Assembly: GCF_905404315.1 (NCBI RefSeq)
Contig: NC_066282.1
Location: 5,108,501-5,172,500, forward strand
Length of the DNA: 64,000 nucleotides
Reading direction: 5' to 3'
Source of the DNA: Leptidea sinapis
Lineage: Eukaryota; Arthropoda; Insecta; Lepidoptera; Pieridae
Of this stretch, positions 47,132-59,090 are shown in pieces (the stretch's first letter is position 1; each line of letters begins with the position of its first letter). The notes under the pieces were generated by a model. That model was not told the origin of the DNA. It worked only from the letters and a program-made list of their open reading frames with translations, and did not search any database. Both the position numbers and the translations under genes were made by a program.

Positions 47132-47403
47132 TTTATGACAATAAGGGACGAGACGAGCAGGACGTTCAGCTGATGGTAATTGATACGCCCTCCCCATTAC
47201 AATGCAGTGCCGCTAAGAATTCTTGCTTAAGTCACCTTGAGACATAAGATGTTAAGTCTCTTGCCCAGTAATTTCACTAGCTCCGGTGTGCTTCAGCCCG
47301 AAACACAGTAATGCTAACACATTACTGCTTCACGGCAGAAATAGGTGCCGTTGTGGTACCCATAATCTAGCTGGTATCCAGCGCAAAGGTGCCTCCCACT
47401 GGT
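47132..47403 (-). mobile_element. family A SINE-like repeat
   Basis: A reverse copy with a deletion in the hairpin region, ending GTGCCTCCCACTGGT. Confidence 0.8.
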
Positions 47404-48109
47404 AACATTACAATTAATGAAATGTAACATTAATTTAAGTATCACGACAATGTAACACAATAATTAACATTTGGCTGAAAAGTGCGTTATCATTAATTTT
47501 TATTTTTGTGGGACATGCAAATTTAGGAAAATGTCTTGGAGAAGCATTTCATGTAATTTATATTACCTAAAGTGCGACTCCAGTAGGCCTTAATAAATTG
47601 GCGAGGCATACATTAAAAAATAAGAAAAAACAAGATAGCTTGTGTTTAACAGAGTCCAGCTTTGTGTAAATAAATATTACTTGTACTGTCAAAATGCGTC
47701 CCAATTACGATACTCTTGAGTCTCAGGACACAAACAAACAAACAAACTAAATGCATACCTTATTATAATTCTTAAAAAAAACTTTGATATAAACTTTGAA
47801 AATGTTCACAATAAAACTGCAGTTAATACTCTCTGTAGTTATTTATCAATTTTTAATCTTGTTTTGCTGCAGGCTAGCCTCAAAATTATTTAATCGGGAA
47901 TGCAATCTGTGAAGAATACTACCATCCATCAACATATAGGTATGTGCTATCTTATACATAGATATCTCACTGTCTATCAAAGATACTTCCTATTAATTCT
48001 AACACAGATTCAATTAAAGATATATTTGATTTGTGAACAATGTATTAACAAGAATCTGTAGTTAGACTAATATATTGTTGACATATTCTTGATGACAATA
48101 AAATGTTTT

Positions 48110-48235
48110 TTTTTCCAACTCGATGAAAAGTTGTCTGGTACGAAGTGGCTGATTCTCTCCCGTCAATATGACTTTTGTCCCTAGTACGAGGGCCTTAACG
48201 CGACCTTTTCATCCAGGTGGGAAAAAAAACGTATA
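48110..48235. mobile_element. palindromic element (family H, copy 2)
   Basis: It has the same outer ends as 11307 (CAACTCGATGAAAAG, TTTTCATCCAGGTGGGAAAA) and an internally deleted left arm. The right flank ACGCACCACGTGAGATAAGTA is also shared. Confidence 0.65.
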
Positions 48236-48974
48236 CGCACCACGTGAGATAAGTAGGTCATTACCAGCCGCGATTGTCTGAATATTCCGCAGGTGATATA
48301 TACTATTACTTTAACATAAGTGATAATGTATATTGATAACAAACGTATATTGAAAATTCTGAACAGCTTAGGTGACACCCTATTAAGGTGTTAATATATG
48401 CCAGTGACCTTGCTCATAGCACGAGGCCGGGTGAAAAATAATTGTTAATTAACGGGGTTAAAATAATTGGAACGAAGTTCCTTATGGCAGGCTTGGAGGA
48501 GATACGGATTTTGCTGCGGGACCGAACTGAAAAAAATGTGATAGTAAAACCGTAAGAAAAAGTCCGTGGAATAAAAGCGTTAAATGAGACGTGCGCAGGC
48601 GCGACAGTCGTTTCTATTTCTATGTAATTTTATGTTGTCAAACAAAAATAAAGAGACATATTTTGTTATTTTAATTGATAATTTGGATTACGTTTTTTTT
48701 TTATTTTACGTAATTTATTATTTCCTAAAATACTGAATTTCCTAAGTACTTTCGTGTCGTTAAATAAAAACTTATCTGCAAAATTTAAGAGAAAAATCAA
48801 GAAAACCTATATAAAATTGAACACGATTTTTTTTTACAAATTATGTCGATTCTACATTAGCCGAAGGAACTTCGTTCCTACCTGGTGTCCCACGACACCA
48901 CATCTTTTTTGTATTTATTAATTAATAATAACTGTAAACTTAAAAAAATTAAGACAACTACCACGAGTCATATT

Positions 48975-49215
48975 TAACGTCCAAATGATTTGAGTTTACT
49001 ATAGTGTTAATTCCGCCAATATCTGTCCTTAAACAATTCGACACGTGTTTCGCCTCTACACGAGATCCTCGGGACATGTTGAGTCGCCAAAATCTGGCAC
49101 GAGACTAAAGTGAGTCTTAGGAAATTAAGGAATTAACACTAAAGAAAACTCATATCATTTGGATAATAATGGATTTCCGCATAGTAACGCCTACTTCAAC
49201 AAATTTTCATATTTA
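48975..49215. mobile_element. inverted-repeat retroelement remnant, possibly Penelope-like
   Basis: A shared block (TTAATTCCGCCAATATCTGT, CGACACGTGTTTCGCCTCTA) also occurs at 5040-5130. Its outer sequence (CCAAATGATTTGAG and TATAGTGTTAATTCC) returns inverted at 49130-49170. On the minus strand the block reads RGETRVELFKD. The inverted pair could reflect Penelope-type terminal repeats. Confidence 0.4.
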
Positions 49216-49889
49216 ACGGTTAAAATAAGTTGTAATAGGACAAATATTAACAAAAATACAAATCAAGTCAATTAATAATTGGAAGTTAACCCACCATTTC
49301 TTATGATTAGGAGCTACTAATATACTTATATCACAGAGTACAAATGTTATAGATGGATACTAACTAATATTCTTTTAAGGAATTATTCTTTAATACTAAA
49401 ATTATTTTACAAAAAATTATTCTTATAACTCTTTTTAATTTAAACTTACGGTAATGTTTGTTTTCGACTAGAATTGGAACTGCAATCTTCAATTCCGTCT
49501 CGAATTTCATAAATCGTTGCTAAAATTGATTGATAGCCGCAAGGTAAATTGTTTATTAATGTCACTTAAACATGTATAAAACTAAGCCATATCTCTATAT
49601 CATATTCAACTTGAAAACTACTTACTACTCGTACTAAATTTAATGGAACAAACTTGTGAATAAAGATCATATCAAAATGTGTGATAAACTGCAACCGAAC
49701 TAAGGGAGAACTGCTTTTTAGTAGGTACGTTAAAATCAACCCAACGATCGAGATTAGTGCAAGTACTTAAATATGTCCTGTTTCAGCATTCTCCACTCCA
49801 GTTGGAGAGACAGTTGTGGCAATGATGCGTCCTGCGTGTTGCATTACCCCCTCACTCCCTCGGGAGCAATAACTCACTCTCTTGCTTAC

Positions 49890-50099
49890 TTGTGGTAGCT
49901 TGTTACTACCTGACGGGTGATTTATTTTGACTCTTGTTTTCTTTATGCTATGTTTTAAACGAAGAAGTTGTAGACGTATCTGCTCCGAGCAACGTATCTT
50001 TTTTGTTGTTTGTTCATTATTGACATCATTGCTCGATATCATTTGAGAATAATCCTTACCGGTGTATAGAGACGCGTTTGATTCAATTTCCATTAGTAA
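49890..50099 (-). other. candidate coding exon of unknown gene (70 codons)
   Basis: On the minus strand a good acceptor (actttaattgctcag) opens a 210-bp stretch that stays in frame for exactly 70 codons to a strong donor (CAA then GTAAGC). The frame reads LLMEIESNASLYTGKDYSQM and later CSEQIRLQLLRLKHSIKKTR. It is basic and Ser/Asn/Gln-rich. The frame also stays open on both sides, from 50120 to 49767. The local base composition is less AT-rich than its surroundings. I do not recognise the sequence. It could be a real exon, a piece of an unrecognised transposon, or chance. Confidence 0.3.
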
Positions 50100-50274
50100 C
50101 TGAGCAATTAAAGTAAACATTCAGCATAACTGCCAGTGTGTTGTTATTGGTGATCATTATTAGTTGAGTGTACTGTGTACCCGTAATTGGGGTCCCATTG
50201 GTTAACTTTCAGACAAGAAATCCTAAATAGTAACAGGAGTCCTTAGCTAGGGCAGTGAATGTTTAATATATTAC

Positions 50275-50970
50275 CATGTACTACGTAGGTCATACTAAAA
50301 GTTTTACGTAACTTAAAAAAACAACATGTTGTAACCAAAATATTATGTTCATTGCTTTTCAAAATACTCTCCTTTACATTTTAAACATTGTTTCATGCGA
50401 TCGAACCATTTTTTACCACAGATCTGAAGGCATGTTTTCTACGTGCTGATTAAACCCTAACACTGCCTCTTCGGAATTGGTAAAACTGAAACCTCTCATC
50501 AAATCTTTGATTTTGGGGAAAATATAGAAATCACAGGGTGCTAGGTCGGAGCTATGTGCAGGATGGGTGACGTGTTGTACTTTTTCGGAAGCTAAAAATG
50601 ACTTAATTTTGTTAGCCGTGTGTGAAGAAGCGTTGTCATGGTGTAGGAGAACGCGGCTTTTTGGTCATCTTTCATAAACTTTTTTTAACATCCTGGGTAA
50701 ACAAATGGTAGAATACCACCCTTTTGATCTTCAAGTGGAAATGTGCAGATGGGACCCGAAGCTGAGAAAAAAACGTGATCATTTTTTTACCAACGTTTCT
50801 CACCTTTTGTTGGCCTGTTCTCATTTTCAAACATCCATTCACAAGATTGCTGTTTTTTTTCGGGTTCAAAACAAAAATTTCACGTTTCGTCTCCTGTGAC
50901 AATGTCATAAACAGCATTAGAATATGGCCGTGGTCGTACTTCATTAGCATCTGTGAGCACCATTCCACGC
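50275..50970 (-). mobile_element. mariner transposase fossil, catalytic half
   Basis: The minus strand reads VRNVGKKMITFFSQL and, after a frameshift, LLHHDNASSHTANKIKSFL, HPAHSSDLAPCDFYIFPKIK and MRGFSFTNSEEAV. HHDNA and SDLAPCDF hold the second and third catalytic aspartates of the D,D34D mariner triad. The first aspartate region (QETKRE) is damaged. Stops and frameshifts make it inactive. Confidence 0.75.
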
Positions 50971-50996
50971 GAGCCCGCTTCTTGACTTAGAAATTG

Positions 50997-51150
50997 ACTT
51001 TGGAACTAACCTCTATTTTGAGCAATTCACGCACACTAGCACAAAGTGTCATACAAATCGCGAGTGTAGGACGTAGCTTATCACACACACAACTAATATT
51101 CCTGTCCTATTTTTATCGGTTGTCTAACAGCAAGAGACTCTACTTTAAGT
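50997..51150 (+). mobile_element. family B repeat
   Basis: GAACTAACCTCTATTTTGAG to AACAGCAAGAGACTCTA. Confidence 0.65.
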
Positions 51151-51414
51151 ATTTTTATTTCAACATACTTATTATATTTAATAGTCTAAGCACTTGTGGC
51201 TGAAGTCGCGGCGGTCGCCTTCTTGAAGGTAGCTACTGAAAATCAGTATTGGGTTATACCCAACTAATCTACTGAGTAGCAAACCTTTTTGGGACAAAAC
51301 AGTGCAAACACCACCTTGATTGTTGATGTAGAATAAGCCTTACTTTAGTTATTTTGTTTGGTTCTTAATGTACATTAGTTTTAAGTAGATTAGGCATGTA
51401 TATTATATTCATAA

Positions 51415-52115
51415 CTAGCTGACCCGGCAGACTTCGTACTGCCTCAATCGATAAACAAATGCCTAAACTTTTGTATAAAATAAACTTAAAACAAACAAAA
51501 GGAATTCTTTTTTTAATAAAACAATTAAAAAAAAAGCTCGGTATGAATGAAATTTTATTATTATTTTCGATTTACTATTATTAATTACACACGATATTCC
51601 TTACTTACAAAACAGAGTTTTCCTGAAATACTGGCTGTTACACACAGTTATGATACAGTCAGTTAATCAATTCAAAGCTTTCTGATAAACTTTTTGTTTT
51701 GTTTTGTTGGTGCAGTTGGGTTCAGAAATTTTATTTTTGGACAAAACTTAAGATTTATCAATCTACATAAAAATAATCTGATAGATAGTTAGCAACTGTA
51801 TTTAATCTACCTACTACAGTTACCTAAGATTAAGTTAATTTTTTACCTCCTGAGAAAATTAGAAAGATTTAAACATTCTAATTAGTTCATTATTATTCAT
51901 TTTAAACTATTATTTTAATTTTATTGCTGAACGACGGGGGACACATCAAAGAGAAATGAAAATCGTTGTTTTTATTTAATTCCAAGCATTTTCATATTTA
52001 TTCACCTTTTAAACCTTCCCACAAAATTAGCCAAAAAGGTCTAGCCGTTCTCGAGTTTTAGCGAGACTAACGAACAGCAATTCATTTTTATATACATATA
52101 TAGATAGATAACGTA
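51415..52115 (+). mobile_element. long CTAGCTGACCC-type repeat
   Basis: It begins CTAGCTGACCCGGCAGACTT and ends with TCTAGCCGTTCTCGAGTTTT and a TATA-rich stretch. No coding region survives. Confidence 0.5.
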
Positions 52116-52534
52116 GATAAGTTTTTCATATTATTTTTATTATATTTTGTAAATGTTTACCTGTATTAAAGTGTTTGTTCCAAATATACTTACTTACTAT
52201 AAGTTATCTAAGTATAGAACGTCATTGGGCGCCACTGTCGTGTATATCACCACTGGTATATCTAGCTAAATTTGATTGCAACAGTTAGCGTTCGGTGGCT
52301 GAAGCGACATGTGTAGGAGATAATCTATTGCTTGGAGCCATCAGCCCTGATGCTGTATCACTCCCCGGGGACGAATTTATCACCGATTTGCGCAGACCCT
52401 CTAAACAAACATTTGTATGTGCATTATAGCTATGTTGTGGGTGCCTTTCAATGATAAGCATTTAATAGTTAATAATTAGGTTTGAAGTTAATTAATACTT
52501 AAAATTAAAAATAATAATAATACTTAAAATTAAA

Positions 52535-52925
52535 CTAAAATGTATACACTTCTATAATAAAGTCCCAGCCACTATTCAGGCATTATCTATAAATAAATTT
52601 AAATGTTTTATAAAGAAAATGGCTCTGTCGTAAATCCTATTACTCCACTGCTGAATATCTTAATGATCGGACAGCCTGGGACTAGATTGTGATTATTTTA
52701 TAGCGATAGAAATGACTGAGCAATAATGTGTATTTTTATTGAAAAGAGCGCAATAAAAGAATGCTGGGAGAGTTACTTGCGCCGCTTCTTCTCTCTCAGA
52801 GCGCCATTTGTTTCCGAAGCGGTAGTAGTATCTAGTAGTATGAGAAATGACATCAAAAAGAACTCTAAATGAATCACTTTTGAGAAAATAAATGCCTTTT
52901 ATGCCTTTTTATGCCTTTTTACTAT
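52535..52925 (+). mobile_element. LINE family K 3' end
   Basis: It is about 90% similar by eye to 43560-43945. It ends in tandem ATGCCTTTT units, which are probably the family's own 3' microsatellite. Confidence 0.75.
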
Positions 52926-53284
52926 TACTATTTTAAATCAAATTAGCCTTAGTTACTTCCTATAAAAGAAAAAAAAACTGAAAGAAAAACAGACATAGAG
53001 ACAATTTTTTTTGAATAGGTAGTCTTGGCATATAAGCCGTGTAATGTATTTAGTAGAAAGCTGACTTTTCATACACAGGGTGGGTTTTTGAGAAGGGTAG
53101 TGATGGCCATGTCGGAAACTACGGGACTTATTATTGCACCAATGGACTATGTTACTGATGAAGATCAAACTTTGCAAAGAAATGTATTACTGCAAATGAA
53201 AGGAAATAAAAAAAAATCTGTTTCATTATTTTTACACTAAAGAAAACTCACCTATTCAAACTTTTTGTTAGAAATCTTACTTTT

Positions 53285-53590
53285 TTTTAACTGACTTCAA
53301 AAAGGAGGAGGTTATCTTTTCGATCGGTATTTTTTGATGTATGTACACCGACTACTCTGAGATTTATGATCTGATTTACGTAATTCTTTTGTTTGATGCG
53401 AAATAGATGCCATTTGGTCCCATAAAAAAAAAAAATAATTTACTTAAAAACAACCGACTTCAAGAACACTATTCCAAAACAATAGATATAATATGCATTA
53501 AAAAGTATAAAAATAATTGCGTATTTTTATACAATATAATTCTAGTTAGGATTATTGTAATTTTTGGAATCGGTGTCCTTCCGCCGCGAC
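53285..53590. mobile_element. repeat of the 14640 type
   Basis: ACTTCAAAAAGGAGGAGGTT, then ACCGACTTCAAGAACACTAT and TAATTTTTGGAATCGGTGTC. The last block recurs at 54950. Confidence 0.5.
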
Positions 53591-53687
53591 CCGCTCACGT
53601 CTCTCGCCTCCTCACGACTCAAGCACATCTCACCTATGACTATGTATGTAGTTACAAGCCTATCTTGGATGACACCAACTGTCTAAA

Positions 53688-53800
53688 GGTGCCGAGCGCA
53701 GTTGTAGTTCCGCTCAAAATTTTTGTATTTTTCAAGAATCCTGAGCAGCACTGCATTGTAATAAGCAGGGCATATCAAATACCATCAGCTGAAAAAATGT
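53688..53800 (+). mobile_element. family A fragment
   Basis: GCCGAGCGCAGTTGTAGTTC to AATACCATCAGCTGAAA. Confidence 0.65.
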
Positions 53801-54249
53801 TCCCATCGCACGCTTGTATTTTTTGACCTAATTGAATAAATCTGATTTGTTTTGAAGTTCAGCTGACAAACGTGTGACGAAATTGTCACAACAAAAAGTC
53901 GATATCTCATTGTAGATGACGTAATTAATATTACTATAAATAATTGTCCCCACAGTTTGTCGGTCGCTCAGAAGGGCCATGTTGTTATCATTGACAATAA
54001 CACTTTGGAGATTTATTGGTGTCGTTGTCACCCGTGCCCTTTTGAGGCGCGTTAATAATTAACTTTGATATTTGTTATCGATACACGATATGGCTTGTTA
54101 CGTAATTGTATCATTGAAAAACGAGTGTGCTTTAAGTAGTACACACAACTTAAATTAAACAAAATATTCAATTATCAAATTAAATGTTAATTAAATGTAG
54201 AGAACGAAAAGAAATTACGGAATAATCAAGAAATCACCATTCTCTTTAG

Positions 54250-54730
54250 TCACGAATGCACCAGCTTACTCTCCAAGTCGAGAAATCACGTCCGTAACTC
54301 TCTCGTCACGCATGCACCAGCTCACTCCCCAGTTCAAGATATCACCGTTCGCATAACTCTAGCGTTCGTCAGTAGCTCTCTCGTCATGCATGCACCAGCT
54401 AACTCCCCAAATCAAGATATCACCGTTCGCATAACTCTAGCGTTCGTCCGTAACTCTCTCGTCACGAATGCACCAGCTTACTCCTCAATTCAAGTTATCA
54501 CCGTTCGCGTAACGCTAGCGTTCGTTCGTAACGCTCTCGTCACGAATGCACCATCTTACTCCTCAATTCAAGATATCACCGTTCGCGTAACGCTAGCGTT
54601 CGTTCTTAACTCTCTCGTTACGAATTCACAAACTTGATGCTCAATTTAAGATATCACCGTTCGTGTAACTCTAGCGTTCGGTCGTGACGATCTGATCTCG
54701 CATTCACCGTTCGCGTTACGCTAGTATTAC
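54250..54730 (+). repeat. 78-bp tandem repeat array, about 6 units
   Basis: The phrase ATCACCGTTCG recurs at 54341, 54419, 54497, 54575 and 54653, exactly 78 bp apart. Partial or shortened units lie on both sides. Because 78 is 26 codons, one frame stays open (54386-54637) and repeats ITVRITLAFVRNSLVTNAP. Nothing else suggests a gene, so a minisatellite is the simplest reading. Confidence 0.9.
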
Positions 54731-55264
54731 TACCACTACTAAAAAGTTGAGCTTAAATAAGAAGTGGCAAGAAAGTCATTGCTTTTTTTTAATCTATAAG
54801 TTTTCAATACTCTTTTTAATTTGCATTTTAAGCATTTTACATAATCAAATATTTTATACAATTTATGGAAAATGGTGTACCAAAATTACTCAATTTACTA
54901 AAATGTATAAAAATAATTGCGTATTTTTATATAATCTAATTGCAATTATTGTTATTTTTGGAATCGGTGTCCTCCCGCCGCGGCCCCGCTCTCGCATCTC
55001 ACCTCCTCACGTTGCTCGTGCGACTCAAGAACATCTCGCCTATAACTATGTATGTACAAGTAGGTAGTTACAAACCATTAACCTTGGCGACCCAGTCAAA
55101 GCTCCTAGGTAACATACATAGCAAGGAATCACAGGAGCGTTGCCGGCCTTTTGCATTGGGCTGTCTTAGCTTAAGTTAAGTATAATTACAACTGTCAAAT
55201 GACTATAAAAACCAAATCAAAAGTTATTTTAAGATCACACTCAGCTCAGTAAGTGTCATGCACA

Positions 55265-55605
55265 CTGAATTCACATGATTCCTGCGGCCGAATTCCACCT
55301 TCGCACGATACGCCACAAATTAGGATATCATTCCCACCATCTGGATGTGTGGCGGTCCTCCACACTGCGGTTTTCAAGGAACTTTTTTCCACGTACTACA
55401 AAGCTGTAGAATGAGCTTCCTTGTGCGGTGTTTCCGGGACGATAGGACATGGGTACCTTCAAAAAAGCGCGTACACCTTCCTGAAAGGCCGGCAACGCTC
55501 CTGTGATTCCTCTGTTGCAAGAGAATGTGGGCGGCAGTGTTCACATAACACCAAGGGACCCGTACGCTCGTTTGTCCTCCGTTTTCCATAAAAAAAGTGT
55601 CTGTG
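55265..55605 (+). mobile_element. family J LINE 3' end, well preserved
   Basis: ATTCCTGCGGCCGAATTCCA, then GTGGAATG-type codons and GGGTACCTTCAAAAAAGCGC to CTCGTTTGTCCTCC and an A-run. A short extra scrap of the same tail lies at 55125-55160. Confidence 0.75.
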
Positions 55606-55939
55606 TACTTATGTATGCACACAAGAAGTCATACTTCTTTGGCTTAACAAAGCAAAAATCCGTTTGTAGAAAAAACAATATTGTAAAAAGCTTGCAACGA
55701 TGGCTTTGACAATTAATTTTTAAATAACGAATAAGGCTGTACGGGCTTGAACCTTTTGCCTATCGTAATAATAGAAAAAGAAACCAAAAAAAACGAATGT
55801 CGCAAACGTCAGAAAATTTTCAGAACTAACTTCACCCTGTTACTTTTGTACAGTGATGCGCGCGCATCTTAAAATTTCACTCTCATAATTTTTCATCACG
55901 CGCCTAAAGAAATATAACTTCAAAAAAGTAATAAACCTG

Positions 55940-55990
55940 GCCTTGACTAACAGCAATAGGCTCTATCTAGACGAATAAATTATCTAAACA
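55940..55990 (+). mobile_element. family B end fragment
   Basis: CCTGGCCTTGACTAACAGCA and CTCTATCTAGACGAATAAAT. Confidence 0.5.
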
Positions 55991-56189
55991 CAGAATAATA
56001 CAGAAAGGTGCGTTATTCTGAGGGGTCACCGGTTTTGGAAGCATGGCCCGTAATATGAGCAGTGTGACTTCATTTTATGGTACATTAATGCAGAAGGGCT
56101 TGTAATAGAGTTAGTTATGGTGTTAGGGTTTGGTGGTTCGGGATTGCCCTATTTGTTTATATTGCGACTTGTATAATATATATTATTTT

Positions 56190-56595
56190 TACTCTTAATA
56201 GTGATTTTCATTATTATAACACTAGAAATAAAGGATTGCTTGTATCTAATTTTAGTAGGCTTCATAAGATATATAATACCTTTAAGGGTACATGTATATA
56301 CTTTTATTGATCATCACTTGATAAAATCCCAGCCACTGTTCAGGCATAACCTATAAATACATTTAAATGTTTTATTAAAAAACGTCTCTGTCGTAAATCC
56401 TACTACTGCACAGCTGAATACTAGACTAGATTATGATTATTTTATAGCAATAGCAATGACAGTACAATTTTGTACATTTTATTAAAAAGAGCGCAAAAAA
56501 AGAATGCTGGGAGAGTTGCTTCCGCCGCGTCTTCTCTCGCAGAGCACCATTTGTTTCAGAATAAATTCTGAGAAAATAAATGCCTTTCATGCGAC
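56190..56595 (+). mobile_element. LINE family K 3' end
   Basis: It has the same coding remnant and 3' UTR as 43440, with a small insertion near 56300 and a deletion in the 3' UTR. Confidence 0.7.
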
Positions 56596-57094
56596 TTGAC
56601 GTATTTGGATGGCACATGTTCGTGCAATAATTTATTTCATCGATCATTTGTTTATAGATTTCAGAGTATAATTTAAATATAAGTAACTAAAAAAGTGCTG
56701 ACCCGGCAATGTTATGCCTCATAAGTTTTGAATTGCCATATTATGGACGAATTATTTGTAAGTCAAAAAAACATTCCGGGAGTCCCGGCAGAAGTGAAAA
56801 CTTGAAACGTTGTGCATTTTTGAATACTCTGAAATGGTTTGTGAATAATTTCTCACCAATTGCTTTATTTATCAGTATAAATGTAATAGCGTTTATGTAG
56901 TTAAATACAATATTCATTTATTGTGCTATCGTAAACAAAAATGGCAATTTATATTTCATAGAGAAATCTAAAAAATATGATGCGGCGAAGTGTTTTAAGT
57001 TATTTTTAATAATTTAGTTTTTAGTAATAATTGTAAGTTATAAACCATTTTTTGTTTTGGTAATTTTAAAATAACTTTTTTTTGGGTCAACCAA

Positions 57095-57172
57095 TACAGT
57101 AAATCTGATGTTGTTGATGGTGTTGATCACCACCACCCCTACTCATTTGCAAAACCAGAGGAATCAAATATA
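57095..57172 (-). mobile_element. family J tail scrap
   Basis: TGGTGTTGATCACC and CAAAACCAGAGGAATCAAAT are the reversed tail. Confidence 0.4.
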
Positions 57173-58193
57173 TATATGTATAATCGAAAAAATATGTAGA
57201 ATGAATTCAGCAAGTATCAACTAAGTGCTAAGTCTTAAAAGAACGATCTTAATTAGCGTGTTCAAAGTATACTTATCTCAATTCAGAAACAGAAATTAAA
57301 TTGATTTTAGGTTGAGGAATACTTAAGTCGAACTTAATGCAAAATTCTCAATTCAGAAACCGGCTGAAACTTTCCAATGATATAACAACTGATAATAATA
57401 AAAATCATTAATAAAACAATATCAAAAAAATAACATTAGAACAAATACAGTGAATATAATTAGTTTCATTAAAACAATAATTACACGCGACAGACGCAAG
57501 CGATAAATTTGTTAATTTTTTTTTATCCCAATAGGACTGTGGGTGAGATTTTTTTGTTGCCGTCCCACGCGCAACGTTCTTATTACAATAATTAATTGTC
57601 ATTTAGCACGATTCGCTTTGTAATGCATTGTTTTTTATCGGTGCGAGCTTAAAGAGTAGAGAGAGGGCAGTTTAATAATTATTGAAGTTATACTTTTTTA
57701 GTCACGTTATGAAAAAATGTAACACAAATGTAGCAAGTTGAAGTTGGTTCCTAAAATTCTCTGAAGTTTGCGACATTCGTTATTTTTATTTATTCTTCGT
57801 CCATTATCAGGACAGGCTAAGGGTTCAAGCCCATACAGCCGTATTCATTATTTAATACCATGTCAAAGCCATCTTTGCAAGATTTTTACAAAATTGTTCT
57901 TTCTAGAAACGTAGTACAGCACGAGGAATAATTTTGCTTCGTTAGGGCAAAGAAGTATTATTCATTGCAATAAGTTCTTGCGTGCATACATAAGTACACA
58001 CATACTTTTTATTTACCATACAATCTGAGAATTTTTACTGGTTTGAGGTACTCTCCACACTATCACACTACAACCAATAGGTACATACATGAAGCTACGT
58101 AGCGCTCATAATTTAAGCTAACAGTCTTCGGACTTAGGTAATAAAAAAATCGCATCGATTTTTACCTTCATTCACCATTTTTACCGTAAGTTC

Positions 58194-58490
58194 ACCAGTG
58201 GGAGGCTGCTTTGCACAGGATGCCGGCTAGATTATGGGTACCAGAATGGCGCCTATTTCTGCCGTGAAACAGTAATGTGTAAGTATTATTGTGTTTCGGC
58301 CAGAAGGTCGCCGTAGCTCGTGAAATTACTGGGCAAGTGACACTTAACATATTATGTCTCAAGGTGACAAGCGCCATTGTGGTGTCACTCTGAAATTTTG
58401 GGTTTCTCAAGAATCCTGAACGTCATTGTATTGTAATGGGCAGAGCGTATCAATTTCCATCAGCTGAACGTCCTGCACGTCTCGTTCATA
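58194..58490 (+). mobile_element. family A SINE-like repeat, near complete
   Basis: From ACCAGTGGGAGGCTGCTTTG to ACGTCCTGCACGTCTCGTTC. Confidence 0.8.
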
Positions 58491-58655
58491 ACATCATCAT
58501 ACTACCTAAAACTACTTCCGCGTATCACACGGGAGCCGTTTCGAAGATATATTTGACCAAATATATATTGGTGATAAATTTCAACTATGCACGACACGTC
58601 ACAAATTTGAATATCATCTTCACCTTCAGATGAAGGAAGGACCTTCAATTGGAAA

Positions 58656-59090
58656 CTAACTTAAGCTAAACCTTTTCAAGAACAATGTACTTGATACTGT
58701 CTCACTAAAGTTTAAATTATTATTATGGACAGTTATTTGCTGTGAAATCAGATATTTTTGCAACAATCCTATCTTCCAGAAAATTTTATAGTTCACTAGT
58801 TGTTTAAGAATTATGTTATCATAATAATAATGAAGCATGAAATTACATAACGGCTTAGGTCGCTTATGTGAAGATAGTTGAGGCCCATGAGAGTAATTCG
58901 ACAACGTATCGAATAAGCCGCTAAACTCCGAGCCATATTGGCGGGAAATCACACAGCGTCTCCCGTGACCAATTTCCAGAAAGGGGTGAACGGCGCTATA
59001 CTGTACAAATGTAAATAGTACCAAAAAAGCGTTACGAATTTGACAAATGTGTGTTTTGAGACACGTGACCTGAGATTTGACACGCGGCAA
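58656..59090 (-). other. longest open frame in the window (144 codons), function unknown
   Basis: The minus-strand frame reads MPRVKSQVTCLKTHICQIRN at its start, HGRRCVISRQYGSEFSGLFD in the middle and ends FLKRFSLS. The first half is GC-richer than the surroundings and the second half is AT-rich and looks random. I recognise no domain. It may be chance, or part of an unrecognised repeat or transcript. Confidence 0.2.

Noticed and set aside
54386..54637. Tandem-repeat frame as a repetitive protein gene
   Set aside because: The frame is a result of the 78-bp period; there is no clear start context, splice site or extension beyond the array.
54250..54730. CRISPR-like regular repeat array
   Set aside because: The units are contiguous 78-mers with no alternating unique spacers, in a eukaryotic setting.
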